IMG/VR virus record: IMGVR_UViG_3300044516_001552
Location: 1 to 26,685 of that record
Reading direction: 5' to 3' (one strand)
DNA from: a virus
Length of the DNA: 26,685 bases
How positions within the stretch are numbered: the first letter of the stretch is position 1; every line of letters starts with the position of its first letter. This document shows, in pieces, positions 1 through 6,639 of the stretch. The notes under the pieces are model-generated. The model was not told where the DNA came from. It did not search any database and saw nothing but the letters and a program-made list of their open reading frames with translations. The position numbers and the translations under genes were made by a program.

Positions 1-236
1 TCATTGACCAAGCGCAATCCATTAACCTCTTTTTCAGACCTGACGTAGACATTAAATATCTTCATGCTGTACACTTTCAAGCTTGGAAACAAGGTCTCAA
101 AACTCTTTATTATTGTAGATCAGAAAAAATCGGCAAAGCGGATAAAGTTTCAAACAAAATTGAAAGGCAAGTTATTCAAGAGGTCGATCTCAAAGCACTT
201 GCACGTGGTGAAGAATGTTTAGCGTGTGAGGGTTGA
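1..236 (+). CDS. nrdA: Ribonucleoside-diphosphate reductase alpha subunit, C-terminal end (partial)
   Basis: Open from the left edge (reading frame begins at base 3) to a TGA at 234-236, giving the last 77 residues. It contains a stretch typical of the end of the class I large-subunit barrel (LFFRPDVDIKYLHAVHFQAW) and ends in CLACEG. Such a C-terminal CxxC pair normally relays electrons from thioredoxin or glutaredoxin to the active-site disulfide. A thioredoxin-like gene and nrdB follow, so this is the ribonucleotide reduction module that supplies dNTPs for phage replication. The N-terminal catalytic part lies outside the window. Confidence 0.88.
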   Translation, partial: IDQAQSINLFFRPDVDIKYLHAVHFQAWKQGLKTLYYCRSEKIGKADKVSNKIERQVIQEVDLKALARGEECLACEG

Positions 237-237
237 A

Positions 238-876
238 ATGTCTTTTCTAGTTGCAAACCTTCCTCCTGTACATTGTTATATTCGCCGTGAATTCCTTTAT
301 GATTTTGAAAAGGGTCACGGCGAATATGAACCGTGTATTTGGGTATCAATTAAAAGTTTGAGAAGTCAAGCTTTTCGAATCGAATCATATCTTCCTAGAT
401 ATGGGGCACTTTATGATAAATTACCTTTACATGCATATGTAAGCAGAAAGGATAATTTAGAGATATCTTCATTTTTACCTCTCGATACTCTTCAAATATG
501 GGATTGCTTCAGCTATAATATTGCAATCTTACAAAAGGCATTTCTTCGAAACTTATCATGTCAGTTTTATGCAAAAGATAAACAGCTTTATTCTGGCAAT
601 TATCTTTTTACTGTTGACAATGCAAGCCCAGATTTGAATATAATCGACACTAGCTATAGTGAATGGCCAGAAGATCATAAGTCATTCAATTTTATTGAAC
701 TTGATAATGGGCAATATGCAGCACAGCCAAATAATCGATGTATATTTTTTGATGCTGCAAGCAACCCAAAACAAATGTTGTTTCCAGATTTTAAAGTTTG
801 CACAAAAAAATATATTGTAGAAACAAATCCAAAATGGCGTTTGGGTGATACAACTGATGTAATGTATACCAAGTAA
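238..876 (+). CDS. Conserved hypothetical protein between nrdA and the thioredoxin gene
   Basis: A 212-residue protein starting at ATG 238, one base after the nrdA stop, with GAGGG just upstream; a GTG at 226 is a weaker alternative. I do not recognise a domain. It is rich in aromatic residues, has no clear membrane segment or signal peptide, and reads as a soluble mixed alpha/beta protein. Its position inside the nrdA-thioredoxin-nrdB operon suggests a link to nucleotide metabolism, but that is inference from location only. Confidence 0.75.
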   Translation: MSFLVANLPPVHCYIRREFLYDFEKGHGEYEPCIWVSIKSLRSQAFRIESYLPRYGALYDKLPLHAYVSRKDNLEISSFLPLDTLQIWDCFSYNIAILQKAFLRNLSCQFYAKDKQLYSGNYLFTVDNASPDLNIIDTSYSEWPEDHKSFNFIELDNGQYAAQPNNRCIFFDAASNPKQMLFPDFKVCTKKYIVETNPKWRLGDTTDVMYTK

Positions 877-885
877 AGGATTCAA

Positions 886-1128
886 ATGAAAAAGATTTAT
901 CGTTTTACTGCCTCTTGGTGTCAACCATGCAAGGCATTATCAAAAAATTTAGAGTTAGCTAATTTAGATATTCCAATTGAAGTGATTGATATTGATGTTT
1001 TCGAAGATATTGCTATTGAATATGCAATTCGATCAGTTCCAACTTTAATTCTGAAAGATGGCGAAACTGAAAAAGGGTTGGTTGGAGTACATTCACCAGA
1101 ACAAATAAGAGAGTGGGCAAATGGTTAA
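886..1128 (+). CDS. Thioredoxin-like protein, likely reductant of the phage ribonucleotide reductase
   Basis: An 80-residue single-domain thioredoxin fold. The redox motif W11-C12-Q-P-C15 is near the N-terminus and the conserved cis-proline (S50-V51-P52-T) precedes the last strands. This is shorter than bacterial thioredoxin (about 105) and close to phage T4 NrdC and glutaredoxin sizes. The start is preceded by AAAGGA. The gene overlaps the start of nrdB by 8 bases, so the two are translationally coupled. It probably reduces the C-terminal cysteines of NrdA after each turnover. Confidence 0.88.
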   Translation: MKKIYRFTASWCQPCKALSKNLELANLDIPIEVIDIDVFEDIAIEYAIRSVPTLILKDGETEKGLVGVHSPEQIREWANG

Positions 1129-2110
1129 AAAGAAACTAAAACTAACAGATGAACGAAATTATTTTAAACCTTTCACATATCCTTGGGCATATGATTCATG
1201 GCTTAAACATGAACAAAGTCATTGGCTACACACTGAAGTTCCAATGATCGAAGATGTTAAAGATTGGAAAAACAAATTGACACAAAATGAAAAAGAATTT
1301 CTTACGCATATTTTTAGATTTTTTACGCAGGGAGATATTGATGTTGCTGGCGGTTACGTCCGTAATTACTTACCTCATTTTCCTCAGCCTGAAATTCGTA
1401 TGATGTTATCTGGTTTTGCTGCGCGAGAAGCTTTACATATTGCTGCATATAGTCATTTGATTGAAACTCTTGGGCTACCAGAAACTACATATAATCAATT
1501 CTTTGAATATCAAGAGATGCGTGATAAACATGATTACGTTTTGAATCAATCTAATAGCTTAGTGAACACATCATCTGTAGCAAAAAATATTGCATTATTC
1601 TCCGCTTTTACTGAAGGTATGCAATTGTTTAGTTCATTTATTATGCTGCTGAATTTTCCGCGTCAAGGAAAAATGAAAGGTATGGGTCAAATCGTAACTT
1701 GGTCGATTGTTGATGAAACTATGCACGCCGAGTCAATGATTAAATTGTTTAGAACCTACATAGAGGAAAATCGTGAAATTTGGAACGATACTCTCAAATC
1801 TGAAATCTACACTATTGCAACAAGAATGGTTGACCTCGAAGATCGTTTTATTGATTTATCATTCGGCATGGGCGATATGCATAATCTATCTTCTGATGAC
1901 GTTAAAACCTATATTCGTTACATTACTGATCGTCGCCTTATTAGTCTTGGTCTCAAGGGCATAATGAAAGTGAAAAAGAATCCATTGCCTTGGGTTGAAG
2001 AAATGATTAATGCACCAACTCATACCAATTTTTTTGAGAATCGTGCTACTGATTATGCAAAGGGTGCATTATCTGGAACATGGGATGAAGTTTGGGGAAA
2101 AGCCGCTTAA
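1121..2110 (+). CDS. nrdB: Ribonucleoside-diphosphate reductase beta subunit (class I)
   Basis: A 329-residue ferritin-fold small subunit that carries the radical used by NrdA. By alignment in mind with E. coli NrdB, the metal ligands are D72, E103, H106, E165, E199 and H202. The radical tyrosine is kept as Y110, four residues after H106 (EALHIAAY). The second ligand pair is seen in FTEGMQLF and DETMHAESM. It is somewhat shorter than E. coli NrdB (about 375) but complete. With nrdA and the thioredoxin it forms a full reductase system. Confidence 0.95.
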   Translation: MVKKKLKLTDERNYFKPFTYPWAYDSWLKHEQSHWLHTEVPMIEDVKDWKNKLTQNEKEFLTHIFRFFTQGDIDVAGGYVRNYLPHFPQPEIRMMLSGFAAREALHIAAYSHLIETLGLPETTYNQFFEYQEMRDKHDYVLNQSNSLVNTSSVAKNIALFSAFTEGMQLFSSFIMLLNFPRQGKMKGMGQIVTWSIVDETMHAESMIKLFRTYIEENREIWNDTLKSEIYTIATRMVDLEDRFIDLSFGMGDMHNLSSDDVKTYIRYITDRRLISLGLKGIMKVKKNPLPWVEEMINAPTHTNFFENRATDYAKGALSGTWDEVWGKAA

Positions 2111-2129
2111 TTTTGAAAGGAGAATAATC

Positions 2130-2315
2130 ATAGAAAAAGTAATAACAGCAGAGTGTTCTGAATGTGAATCATCTTTTGAGTTAGTCTATGAAGAAGAACT
2201 AGTATCTGACGATACGCCAAGTTTTTGCCCATTCTGTGGCGAGAAAATCGAGGACATCCAAGAAGAATATATAGATCAGGATGACTTTGATGATGAGATA
2301 GAGGGATGGAAATAA
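2130..2315 (+). CDS. Small acidic zinc-ribbon protein with an apparent ATA start codon
   Basis: Sixty-one residues with two CxxC knuckles (CSEC and CPFC) about 24 residues apart, typical of a zinc ribbon, followed by a very acidic tail. No ATG, GTG or TTG lies between the nrdB stop (2110) and the first cysteine in this frame. A strong AAAGGAG at 2116-2122 sits seven bases before ATA 2130, with ATC 2127 also possible. An ATG at about 2085 inside nrdB is in frame, but that start would ignore the strong ribosome site. The gene overlaps the next by 10 bases. It may be a nucleic-acid or protein adaptor. Confidence 0.72.
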   Translation: MEKVITAECSECESSFELVYEEELVSDDTPSFCPFCGEKIEDIQEEYIDQDDFDDEIEGWK

Positions 2316-2716
2316 ATTGGATTTACGAAGATAAAGATTTTTCTGAAGAGCAGATAGAGGATAACTATGGCTTTGTATATGTAATTACAAATTTACAGAC
2401 CGGTAAAAAATATATCGGGAAAAAGTTTTTTTACTCGTTAAAAACAAAAGTTATTAAAGGTAAGAAAAAACGGCAAAAATTATCTTCGGATTGGAAAACA
2501 TACTTTGGTTCTAACACAGAACTACAAAATGATGTTAAACTACTTGGACAAAGTATGTTTAAAAGGGAAATAATTTATCTTTGTAAAACAAAAGGCGAGT
2601 GTGGTTACATGGAAGCAAAAGAACAATTTCAAAAATGTGTTCTTGAATCAAACGAATACTACAATACTTGGATAATGGTAAGAGTTAGAAAAAATCACCT
2701 AAAAGGTATTAAATGA
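2306..2716 (+). CDS. GIY-YIG/Seg-like nuclease-fold protein
   Basis: A 136-residue protein with a GIY-YIG-like block near the N-terminus: YGFVYVITN (residues 21-29) followed by KKYIGKK (34-40). The first tyrosine triad is FVY rather than GIY. Later segments (DWKTYFGS, and FKREIIYLCKTKGECGYMEAKEQ with a conserved glutamate) match what I recall of the putative Seg-like homing endonuclease family. No separate DNA-binding module is present, so it may be a resident phage nuclease rather than an active homing enzyme. It overlaps the zinc-ribbon gene upstream and the next gene by 4 bases. Confidence 0.65.
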   Translation: MEINWIYEDKDFSEEQIEDNYGFVYVITNLQTGKKYIGKKFFYSLKTKVIKGKKKRQKLSSDWKTYFGSNTELQNDVKLLGQSMFKREIIYLCKTKGECGYMEAKEQFQKCVLESNEYYNTWIMVRVRKNHLKGIK

Positions 2717-3090
2717 TGGACTTAAAAAAGATTGATCCTAGTTTATATGACGGTGTTGATTTTTATCGTCAAGACAATCAATCAATTAATATTTCGGCAT
2801 TTAAACTAATAGAAACAGGTAATAAAAAAGACGGCTCGCCAATGGGCGATTTGTATGATATTATCATATTTCCTGATGTAAACAAAAAACCTTCTTTGCC
2901 AGAAAGATTTCAAGCAATATTAACTTCACCTTTAGATTATGTGGAAAGAATGGTTGAAAGTGGTTTTCTTGGTGTTGTTGTGCGAGCAACAGACACCTCT
3001 GATGACTACATGAAAGAAGTTTTCGATGAAATTAATGAAAACATGACTGTTTGTATTAAAAACTATGAGGAACGTGAAAATGTTAAATAA
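2713..3090 (+). CDS. Hypothetical protein
   Basis: A 125-residue soluble protein whose ATG overlaps the preceding stop codon. I recognise no domain. The sequence looks alpha/beta, with a central segment FPDVNKKPSLPERFQ and a charged C-terminus. It is in the same translationally coupled run as its neighbours between nrdB and rnh. Confidence 0.65.
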   Translation: MMDLKKIDPSLYDGVDFYRQDNQSINISAFKLIETGNKKDGSPMGDLYDIIIFPDVNKKPSLPERFQAILTSPLDYVERMVESGFLGVVVRATDTSDDYMKEVFDEINENMTVCIKNYEERENVK

Positions 3091-3358
3091 GTATGAACTT
3101 AAAGAAGTTTTGCAAAATTCGGTTGTTACTGTTGTTTTCACGAAGGTTGACGGAACAGAAAGAGTGATGAATTGTACGTTGCTCCCGGAATACATTCCAC
3201 AAGTTGTTGCAGAAAAACAACAACTTTTGACAGAAAGCTTGCCAAAAGCTGAAAATCCTAATACCATATCTGTATGGGACGTAGAAAGCAATGGTTGGCG
3301 TTCATTCCGTATTGACTCTGTAAAGACTGTAACTAAAAATGAGACTCACATCCGTTAA
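3080..3358 (+). CDS. WYL_2/SH3-fold phage protein (DUF2693 type)
   Basis: Ninety-two residues from ATG 3080, with GAGG about 10 bases upstream; an in-frame ATG at 3065 is less well placed. The pattern FTKVDGTERVMNCTLLPEYIP, then SVWDVESNGWRSFRIDSVK, matches my memory of the WYL_2 family, a small SH3-like beta barrel common in T4-related and marine phages. Its role in phages is not settled; a nucleic-acid or protein interaction role is inference. It overlaps both neighbours. Confidence 0.75.
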   Translation: MLNKYELKEVLQNSVVTVVFTKVDGTERVMNCTLLPEYIPQVVAEKQQLLTESLPKAENPNTISVWDVESNGWRSFRIDSVKTVTKNETHIR

Positions 3359-4427
3359 AGATTATGAAAAGGTACTTTCAGGTGGTGAACCCACCTGGAA
3401 GAATGGCGAATCATCTATTGTCAAAGCATTGAATTGGTACAACTATCATTCAGATTCAAAAGATAGTAAAAAGTACACTATTCATTATCTCAAAGAAAAT
3501 AAAACCAAAAAAGAAACACTCGATTTGATCGAAAAGGCTCCAGAGGACCTTTTTTCAAATCTTGGTTTTGTTTGCCGTATTAAAATGCGTGGCGGTCCAA
3601 TTACTGAAAATAATCAGAAATGGATTGATACGACAATTCAAAGCATAGCAAAAAAAGTTCAGCCTGTTATAAAAGTAAAGGCAGAAGAAGTCAAGACTGT
3701 ATCAATTCAAGATCGAATTCAAGAAAAATCAAAAGAAATAATTGGTGAACTTGAAAGTATTGTTGATGATTGCTTTTCTGTTCGTGATTTTGATGCAGTT
3801 GATCCGTATGAAATCATGCAAACACTCTCCGTAAAAGGTGTTCACGCCAATCATATCATTTCCTTTTTTAAGACTCGTGTATCTGAATTTGAAGAAGTGC
3901 TTTCAAGCAAAGATTCGCAATTGATTGAAGGTTATTCAAACTTTTCAAAAAGTGAACTCAAACAATATCTTGCATATCTTAAAAGAATCATTTCTGATGC
4001 GGAACGAATCACTCATGTAAATAAGTTGACACGGGCTCCTCGAAAGAAAAAAGCTAAACCTGTCGATAAAGTGATTTCAAAATTGCAATTCAAAAAAGAA
4101 GACTCAGAATACAAAGTCGCATCGGTGAACCCAGCGGATATTGTAGGCTGCACTCAACTTTGGGTGTTCAATACGAAGACACGTAAAGTCGGTGTGTACA
4201 ATTCAATCGACGATGCTGGGCTTTCGGTAAAGGGTACTACAATCATCAATTTCAACGAATCAACCTCCGTACAAAAAACTCTTAGAAAGCCTGAAGTGTC
4301 TCTTCCTGAACTTATCAAAGCCGGTAAAGTTACACTTCGTAAATTTTTGAGTAATATCAATGCAGTCGAACAGTCGTTGACAGGAAGAATTAATTCTGAT
4401 ACTATTCTTGTCAGGATTATCAAATAA
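3339..4427 (+). CDS. Conserved phage protein of unknown function (362 aa)
   Basis: The N-terminal part contains SGGEPTWKNGESSIVKALNWYNYHSDSKDSKKY, a stretch I associate with a conserved T4-like phage family without assigned function. The middle (about 115-245) is lysine- and glutamate-rich and probably helical or coiled-coil. A basic patch RAPRKKKAKP (around 230-240) precedes a C-terminal beta-rich domain. The gene starts inside the end of the WYL_2 gene (20-base overlap) and ends 8 bases before rnh. DNA or RNA binding is possible but not shown. Confidence 0.72.
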   Translation: MRLTSVKDYEKVLSGGEPTWKNGESSIVKALNWYNYHSDSKDSKKYTIHYLKENKTKKETLDLIEKAPEDLFSNLGFVCRIKMRGGPITENNQKWIDTTIQSIAKKVQPVIKVKAEEVKTVSIQDRIQEKSKEIIGELESIVDDCFSVRDFDAVDPYEIMQTLSVKGVHANHIISFFKTRVSEFEEVLSSKDSQLIEGYSNFSKSELKQYLAYLKRIISDAERITHVNKLTRAPRKKKAKPVDKVISKLQFKKEDSEYKVASVNPADIVGCTQLWVFNTKTRKVGVYNSIDDAGLSVKGTTIINFNESTSVQKTLRKPEVSLPELIKAGKVTLRKFLSNINAVEQSLTGRINSDTILVRIIK

Positions 4428-4435
4428 AGGTTATC

Positions 4436-5278
4436 ATGATTTTAATTGATCTCAATCAGGTTCTATTGTCTGGCATCATGGCACAAATTTCCGACAATAA
4501 AACCAAAATAGAAGAAGGGCTTGTTCGCCATCTTGTTTTGAATGTACTTCGCACACATATCAAACAGTTCAAAACTGAATATGGTGATGTTATTCTCTGT
4601 TGTGATAATAAAAACTATTGGCGCAAAGAATACTTTCCTTATTACAAAGCTGGGCGCAAAAAAGCGCGAGAAAAGACCGATCTTGACTGGCATCTGATTT
4701 TTCAAATTCTTGGTGAAATTAAAAAAGAATTGAAACTTTATTTCCCATATCGCGTACTTGATATTGATGGTGCAGAAGCCGACGATATCATTGGCACACT
4801 TGCCGCAAAATATGCAACCCGTGAAAAGGTACTCATCATCTCAAGTGATGGCGACTTTCTTCAACTGCAAATAAACAAGAATGTTAAACAATACAATCCT
4901 GTTTTGAAAAAATATATCAAGTCGGATAATCCCGTTCTTGATCTAAAAGAAAAGATTATCAAGGGTGACAAAGGCGATGGTATTCCAAACATCATTTCAC
5001 CCTCTAATTGTTTCATCATGGAACAAAGGCAAAAGCCCATCACTAAAAACAAACTGAGTGATTTTCTTGATACGCACCATTCTTTTTACGAAGAATCTGC
5101 AAGGCTCGGTTTTTCCCGCAATCAAACATTGATTGATCTTAGTTTTACACCACAAAATATCAAAGACCAAATCAATGAAGCTTTTGAAAACACAAAGCCG
5201 GCACCCAAGTCTGCTTTGATTAATTACTTCATGGAAAAGAAACTTAAAAACCTAATGGATGTTATCGAGGAATTTTAA
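4436..5278 (+). CDS. rnh: T4 RNase H-like 5'-3' exonuclease (FEN family)
   Basis: A 280-residue flap-nuclease family protein; T4 RNase H, which removes lagging-strand RNA primers, is 305. Acidic metal ligands are visible in the usual order: D5 (ILIDLNQ), D57 (LCCDNKNYWRKEYFPYYKAGR), E114/D116/D117 (EADDIIG), D138/D140 (SSDGD) and D178/D181 in the helix-hairpin-helix segment KGDKGDGIPN. It overlaps the next gene by one base (TAATG). Expected role: primer removal and flap processing during phage DNA replication. Confidence 0.9.
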   Translation: MILIDLNQVLLSGIMAQISDNKTKIEEGLVRHLVLNVLRTHIKQFKTEYGDVILCCDNKNYWRKEYFPYYKAGRKKAREKTDLDWHLIFQILGEIKKELKLYFPYRVLDIDGAEADDIIGTLAAKYATREKVLIISSDGDFLQLQINKNVKQYNPVLKKYIKSDNPVLDLKEKIIKGDKGDGIPNIISPSNCFIMEQRQKPITKNKLSDFLDTHHSFYEESARLGFSRNQTLIDLSFTPQNIKDQINEAFENTKPAPKSALINYFMEKKLKNLMDVIEEF

Positions 5279-5700
5279 TGAGAAAAAACATTTATGAAAT
5301 TTTTGATGAGTTTGAACTCGCAAAAACAAAAAAAGATAAAATTGATGTTCTAGCAAAACATTGGTCGCCAACACTTAAACTGGTTTTGCAACTTGCATAT
5401 CGACCAGAAGTTCAGTGGAAGTACAACAAATATCCGGAAGAATACCGACCTCAAAGCACTGTAGAAGGAATTTCTTTTGCATCACTTGATACAGAACTAA
5501 AGAGGCTGTATATTTTTCAAAAAGGAAATCCAACCGCAGAGAAACTAACCGAAAAAAGAAGTAAAGAACTTCTTATTTTGGTTCTAGAATCTCTTGAACC
5601 ACGTGAAGCGGATGTTGTTATGAATATTTTTAAAAAGGATCTGGATGTGAAAGGATTGACAGTTAAGTTTATCCGTGATAACATTCCAGGAGTCTTGTAA
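5278..5700 (+). CDS. DUF6433 family protein
   Basis: A 140-residue protein, N-terminal MRKNIYEIFDEFE, with a central YNKYPEEYRP segment and a C-terminal helical region (LLILVLESLEPREADVVMNIFKKDLDVKGLTVKFIRD). This matches the DUF6433 family as I remember it from T4-like phages, usually next to the RNase H gene as here. Function is unknown; the replication neighbourhood is suggestive only. Confidence 0.75.
   Translation: MRKNIYEIFDEFELAKTKKDKIDVLAKHWSPTLKLVLQLAYRPEVQWKYNKYPEEYRPQSTVEGISFASLDTELKRLYIFQKGNPTAEKLTEKRSKELLILVLESLEPREADVVMNIFKKDLDVKGLTVKFIRDNIPGVL
5656..5684 (+). promoter_or_regulatory. Candidate sigma70 promoter inside the DUF6433 gene
   Basis: TTGACA at 5656-5661, a 17-bp spacer, and TAACAT at 5679-5684 with an extended -10 TGA at 5676-5678. 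Transcription would begin near 5691, just upstream of the 5722 gene. The -10 is only a 4 of 6 match, so this is a moderate call. Confidence 0.4.
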
Positions 5701-5721
5701 ATTAACTACGGAGTATAATAA

Positions 5722-5919
5722 GTGTCAAAATTCGTTGGAAAGTTTCGTCAAAATCGTAACTATATGGACGATGATGATTATTCAAAGGGCTTCTCTAAAA
5801 ATAAAAAACGCAAAAAAGATGAATATCGAGAAATGCGTAAAATGAAAATGCGAAATCAGGATGATGACGCATATGGTTATGATGATCATGAAACACCAAA
5901 ACGAATGAAATCGTATTAA
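5722..5919 (+). CDS. Small charged conserved phage protein (GTG start)
   Basis: Sixty-five residues starting at GTG 5722, with GGAG eight bases upstream; no ATG fits. The protein is extremely charged: MSKFVGKFRQNRNY, an acidic run DDDD, a lysine/arginine-rich centre, then an acidic and basic tail. It resembles a short disordered protein found beside the following gene in T4-like phages, of unknown function. Confidence 0.7.
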   Translation: MSKFVGKFRQNRNYMDDDDYSKGFSKNKKRKKDEYREMRKMKMRNQDDDAYGYDDHETPKRMKSY

Positions 5920-5930
5920 AAAAACAACAC

Positions 5931-5959
5931 TTGACAGGATCCGTCGGATGTGCTAGAAT
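5931..5959 (+). promoter_or_regulatory. Strong sigma70 promoter with extended -10
   Basis: TTGACA (5931-5936), 17-bp spacer, TAGAAT (5954-5959) preceded by TGC, an extended -10. It sits right after the 5919 stop and would start transcription near 5966 for the 5983 gene, whose GGAG lies at 5971-5974. CAACAC abuts the -35 exactly as in the island promoter at 11197, but the left palindrome arm is absent. Confidence 0.8.
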
Positions 5960-5973
5960 AGCAGTTCGACGGA
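5940..5973 (+). repeat. 7-bp inverted repeat bracketing the -10 of the 5931 promoter
   Basis: TCCGTCG (5940-5946) and CGACGGA (5967-5973) are perfect reverse complements around the -10 and start point. A bound dimer here would block the promoter; alternatively the right arm is in the leader near the ribosome site. Operator function is inference. Confidence 0.45.
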
Positions 5974-5982
5974 GAATACATT

Positions 5983-6315
5983 ATGCTAATCTACACTGCG
6001 ACTCAAAAGTCAAAGCACAAACTCGCGCCTAAAAAAGAGCGAGAAGAATATGATGCTTGGCTCAAAAAACATCAGACCAATCGAGTTATTAAACCTATTA
6101 CTGCAAAACCAAAATATGAACTAAAAGTACCTCCTGGTCGGTCTACGACAAAACACATTCCATCTGTGGATTCTGGGCTTTCCTTTGCGGCTGCTGCACC
6201 TCGCAAAGTTTACACTGGAGATAAAATCATCGGAATCGGCACTTTGCACAAATCCAATGCTGTTCCAATTTTTTCCGATGAAGAAGCCAAAGATATTGCT
6301 AAAATGAGGAGGTAA
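5983..6315 (+). CDS. Conserved T4-like phage protein of unknown function (110 aa)
   Basis: ATG 5983 with GGAG upstream. The protein is basic at the N-terminus (MLIYTATQKSKHKLAPKKEREEYDAWLKKH) and ends with a highly characteristic segment (KVYTGDKIIGIGTLHKSNAVPIFSDEEAKDIAKMRR) that I recall as conserved across many T4-related phages. No enzymatic motif is seen. It is first in a two-gene unit behind the strong promoter at 5931. Confidence 0.78.
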   Translation: MLIYTATQKSKHKLAPKKEREEYDAWLKKHQTNRVIKPITAKPKYELKVPPGRSTTKHIPSVDSGLSFAAAAPRKVYTGDKIIGIGTLHKSNAVPIFSDEEAKDIAKMRR

Positions 6316-6316
6316 C

Positions 6317-6553
6317 ATGAACGAAAAATTTGAAGATATGCAACCCTGGCAACAACTGACACGAATTATTGATTCTTGGATCAATCCTTTTGTGGGCTTT
6401 TGTACTATTGAAGATGCACCTGACGGTTCTGGTGACGGAATTCTGACTTTTCCTGATGGATTCTGTGAAAAAGTGGGCTGGGAAGAGGGAGACACAATAA
6501 ATATTGAAGCTCCAGGTGACGGAACGCTTGTTTTGACAAAAAAACAACAGTAA
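6317..6553 (+). CDS. Small protein with an AbrB/SpoVT-like C-terminal segment
   Basis: Seventy-eight residues with an excellent ribosome site GAGGAGGT. The C-terminal half (ILTFPDGFCEKVGWEEGDTINIEAPGDGTLVLTKK) has the layout of an AbrB/MazE swapped-hairpin domain: hydrophobic strand, small helix, GW-x-EGD turn and two short strands. The N-terminal 35 residues are distinct (WQQLTRIIDSWINPF). It could be a DNA-binding regulator, but the domain assignment is by eye and similar phage proteins are simply called hypothetical. Confidence 0.68.
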   Translation: MNEKFEDMQPWQQLTRIIDSWINPFVGFCTIEDAPDGSGDGILTFPDGFCEKVGWEEGDTINIEAPGDGTLVLTKKQQ

Positions 6554-6575
6554 AACTCGTAAAAACTCAAAAAAC

Positions 6576-6604
6576 TTGACTTTTTTGTCGAAAATTGCTA
6601 AAAT
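6576..6604 (+). promoter_or_regulatory. Strong sigma70 promoter for the VWA gene
   Basis: TTGACT (6576-6581), 17-bp spacer, TAAAAT (6599-6604) with extended -10 TGC. Predicted start near 6611, giving a leader of about 29 bases with AAGGA before ATG 6640. Confidence 0.78.
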
Positions 6605-6625
6605 TTCACTCAAGTAAGCAATTTT
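6591..6625 (+). repeat. 9-bp perfect inverted repeat spanning the start site of the VWA gene
   Basis: AAAATTGCT (6591-6599) and AGCAATTTT (6617-6625) are exact reverse complements, one arm entering the -10 and the other in the early leader, 17 bases apart. It could be an operator or an RNA element; a random 9-bp match in this position is possible because the area is AT-rich. Confidence 0.5.
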
Positions 6626-6639
6626 AACAAGGAAAAGTG

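Noticed and set aside
2306-2716. Calling the GIY-YIG-like gene a mobile homing endonuclease
   Set aside because: The motif is imperfect (FVY for GIY), there is no separate DNA-binding domain, and it is translationally coupled within a core operon; a resident function is as likely.
5701-5721. TATAAT at 5714-5719 as a -10 box
   Set aside because: No -35 at 16-18 bp; the sequence is part of the ribosome-site and start region of the 5722 gene.
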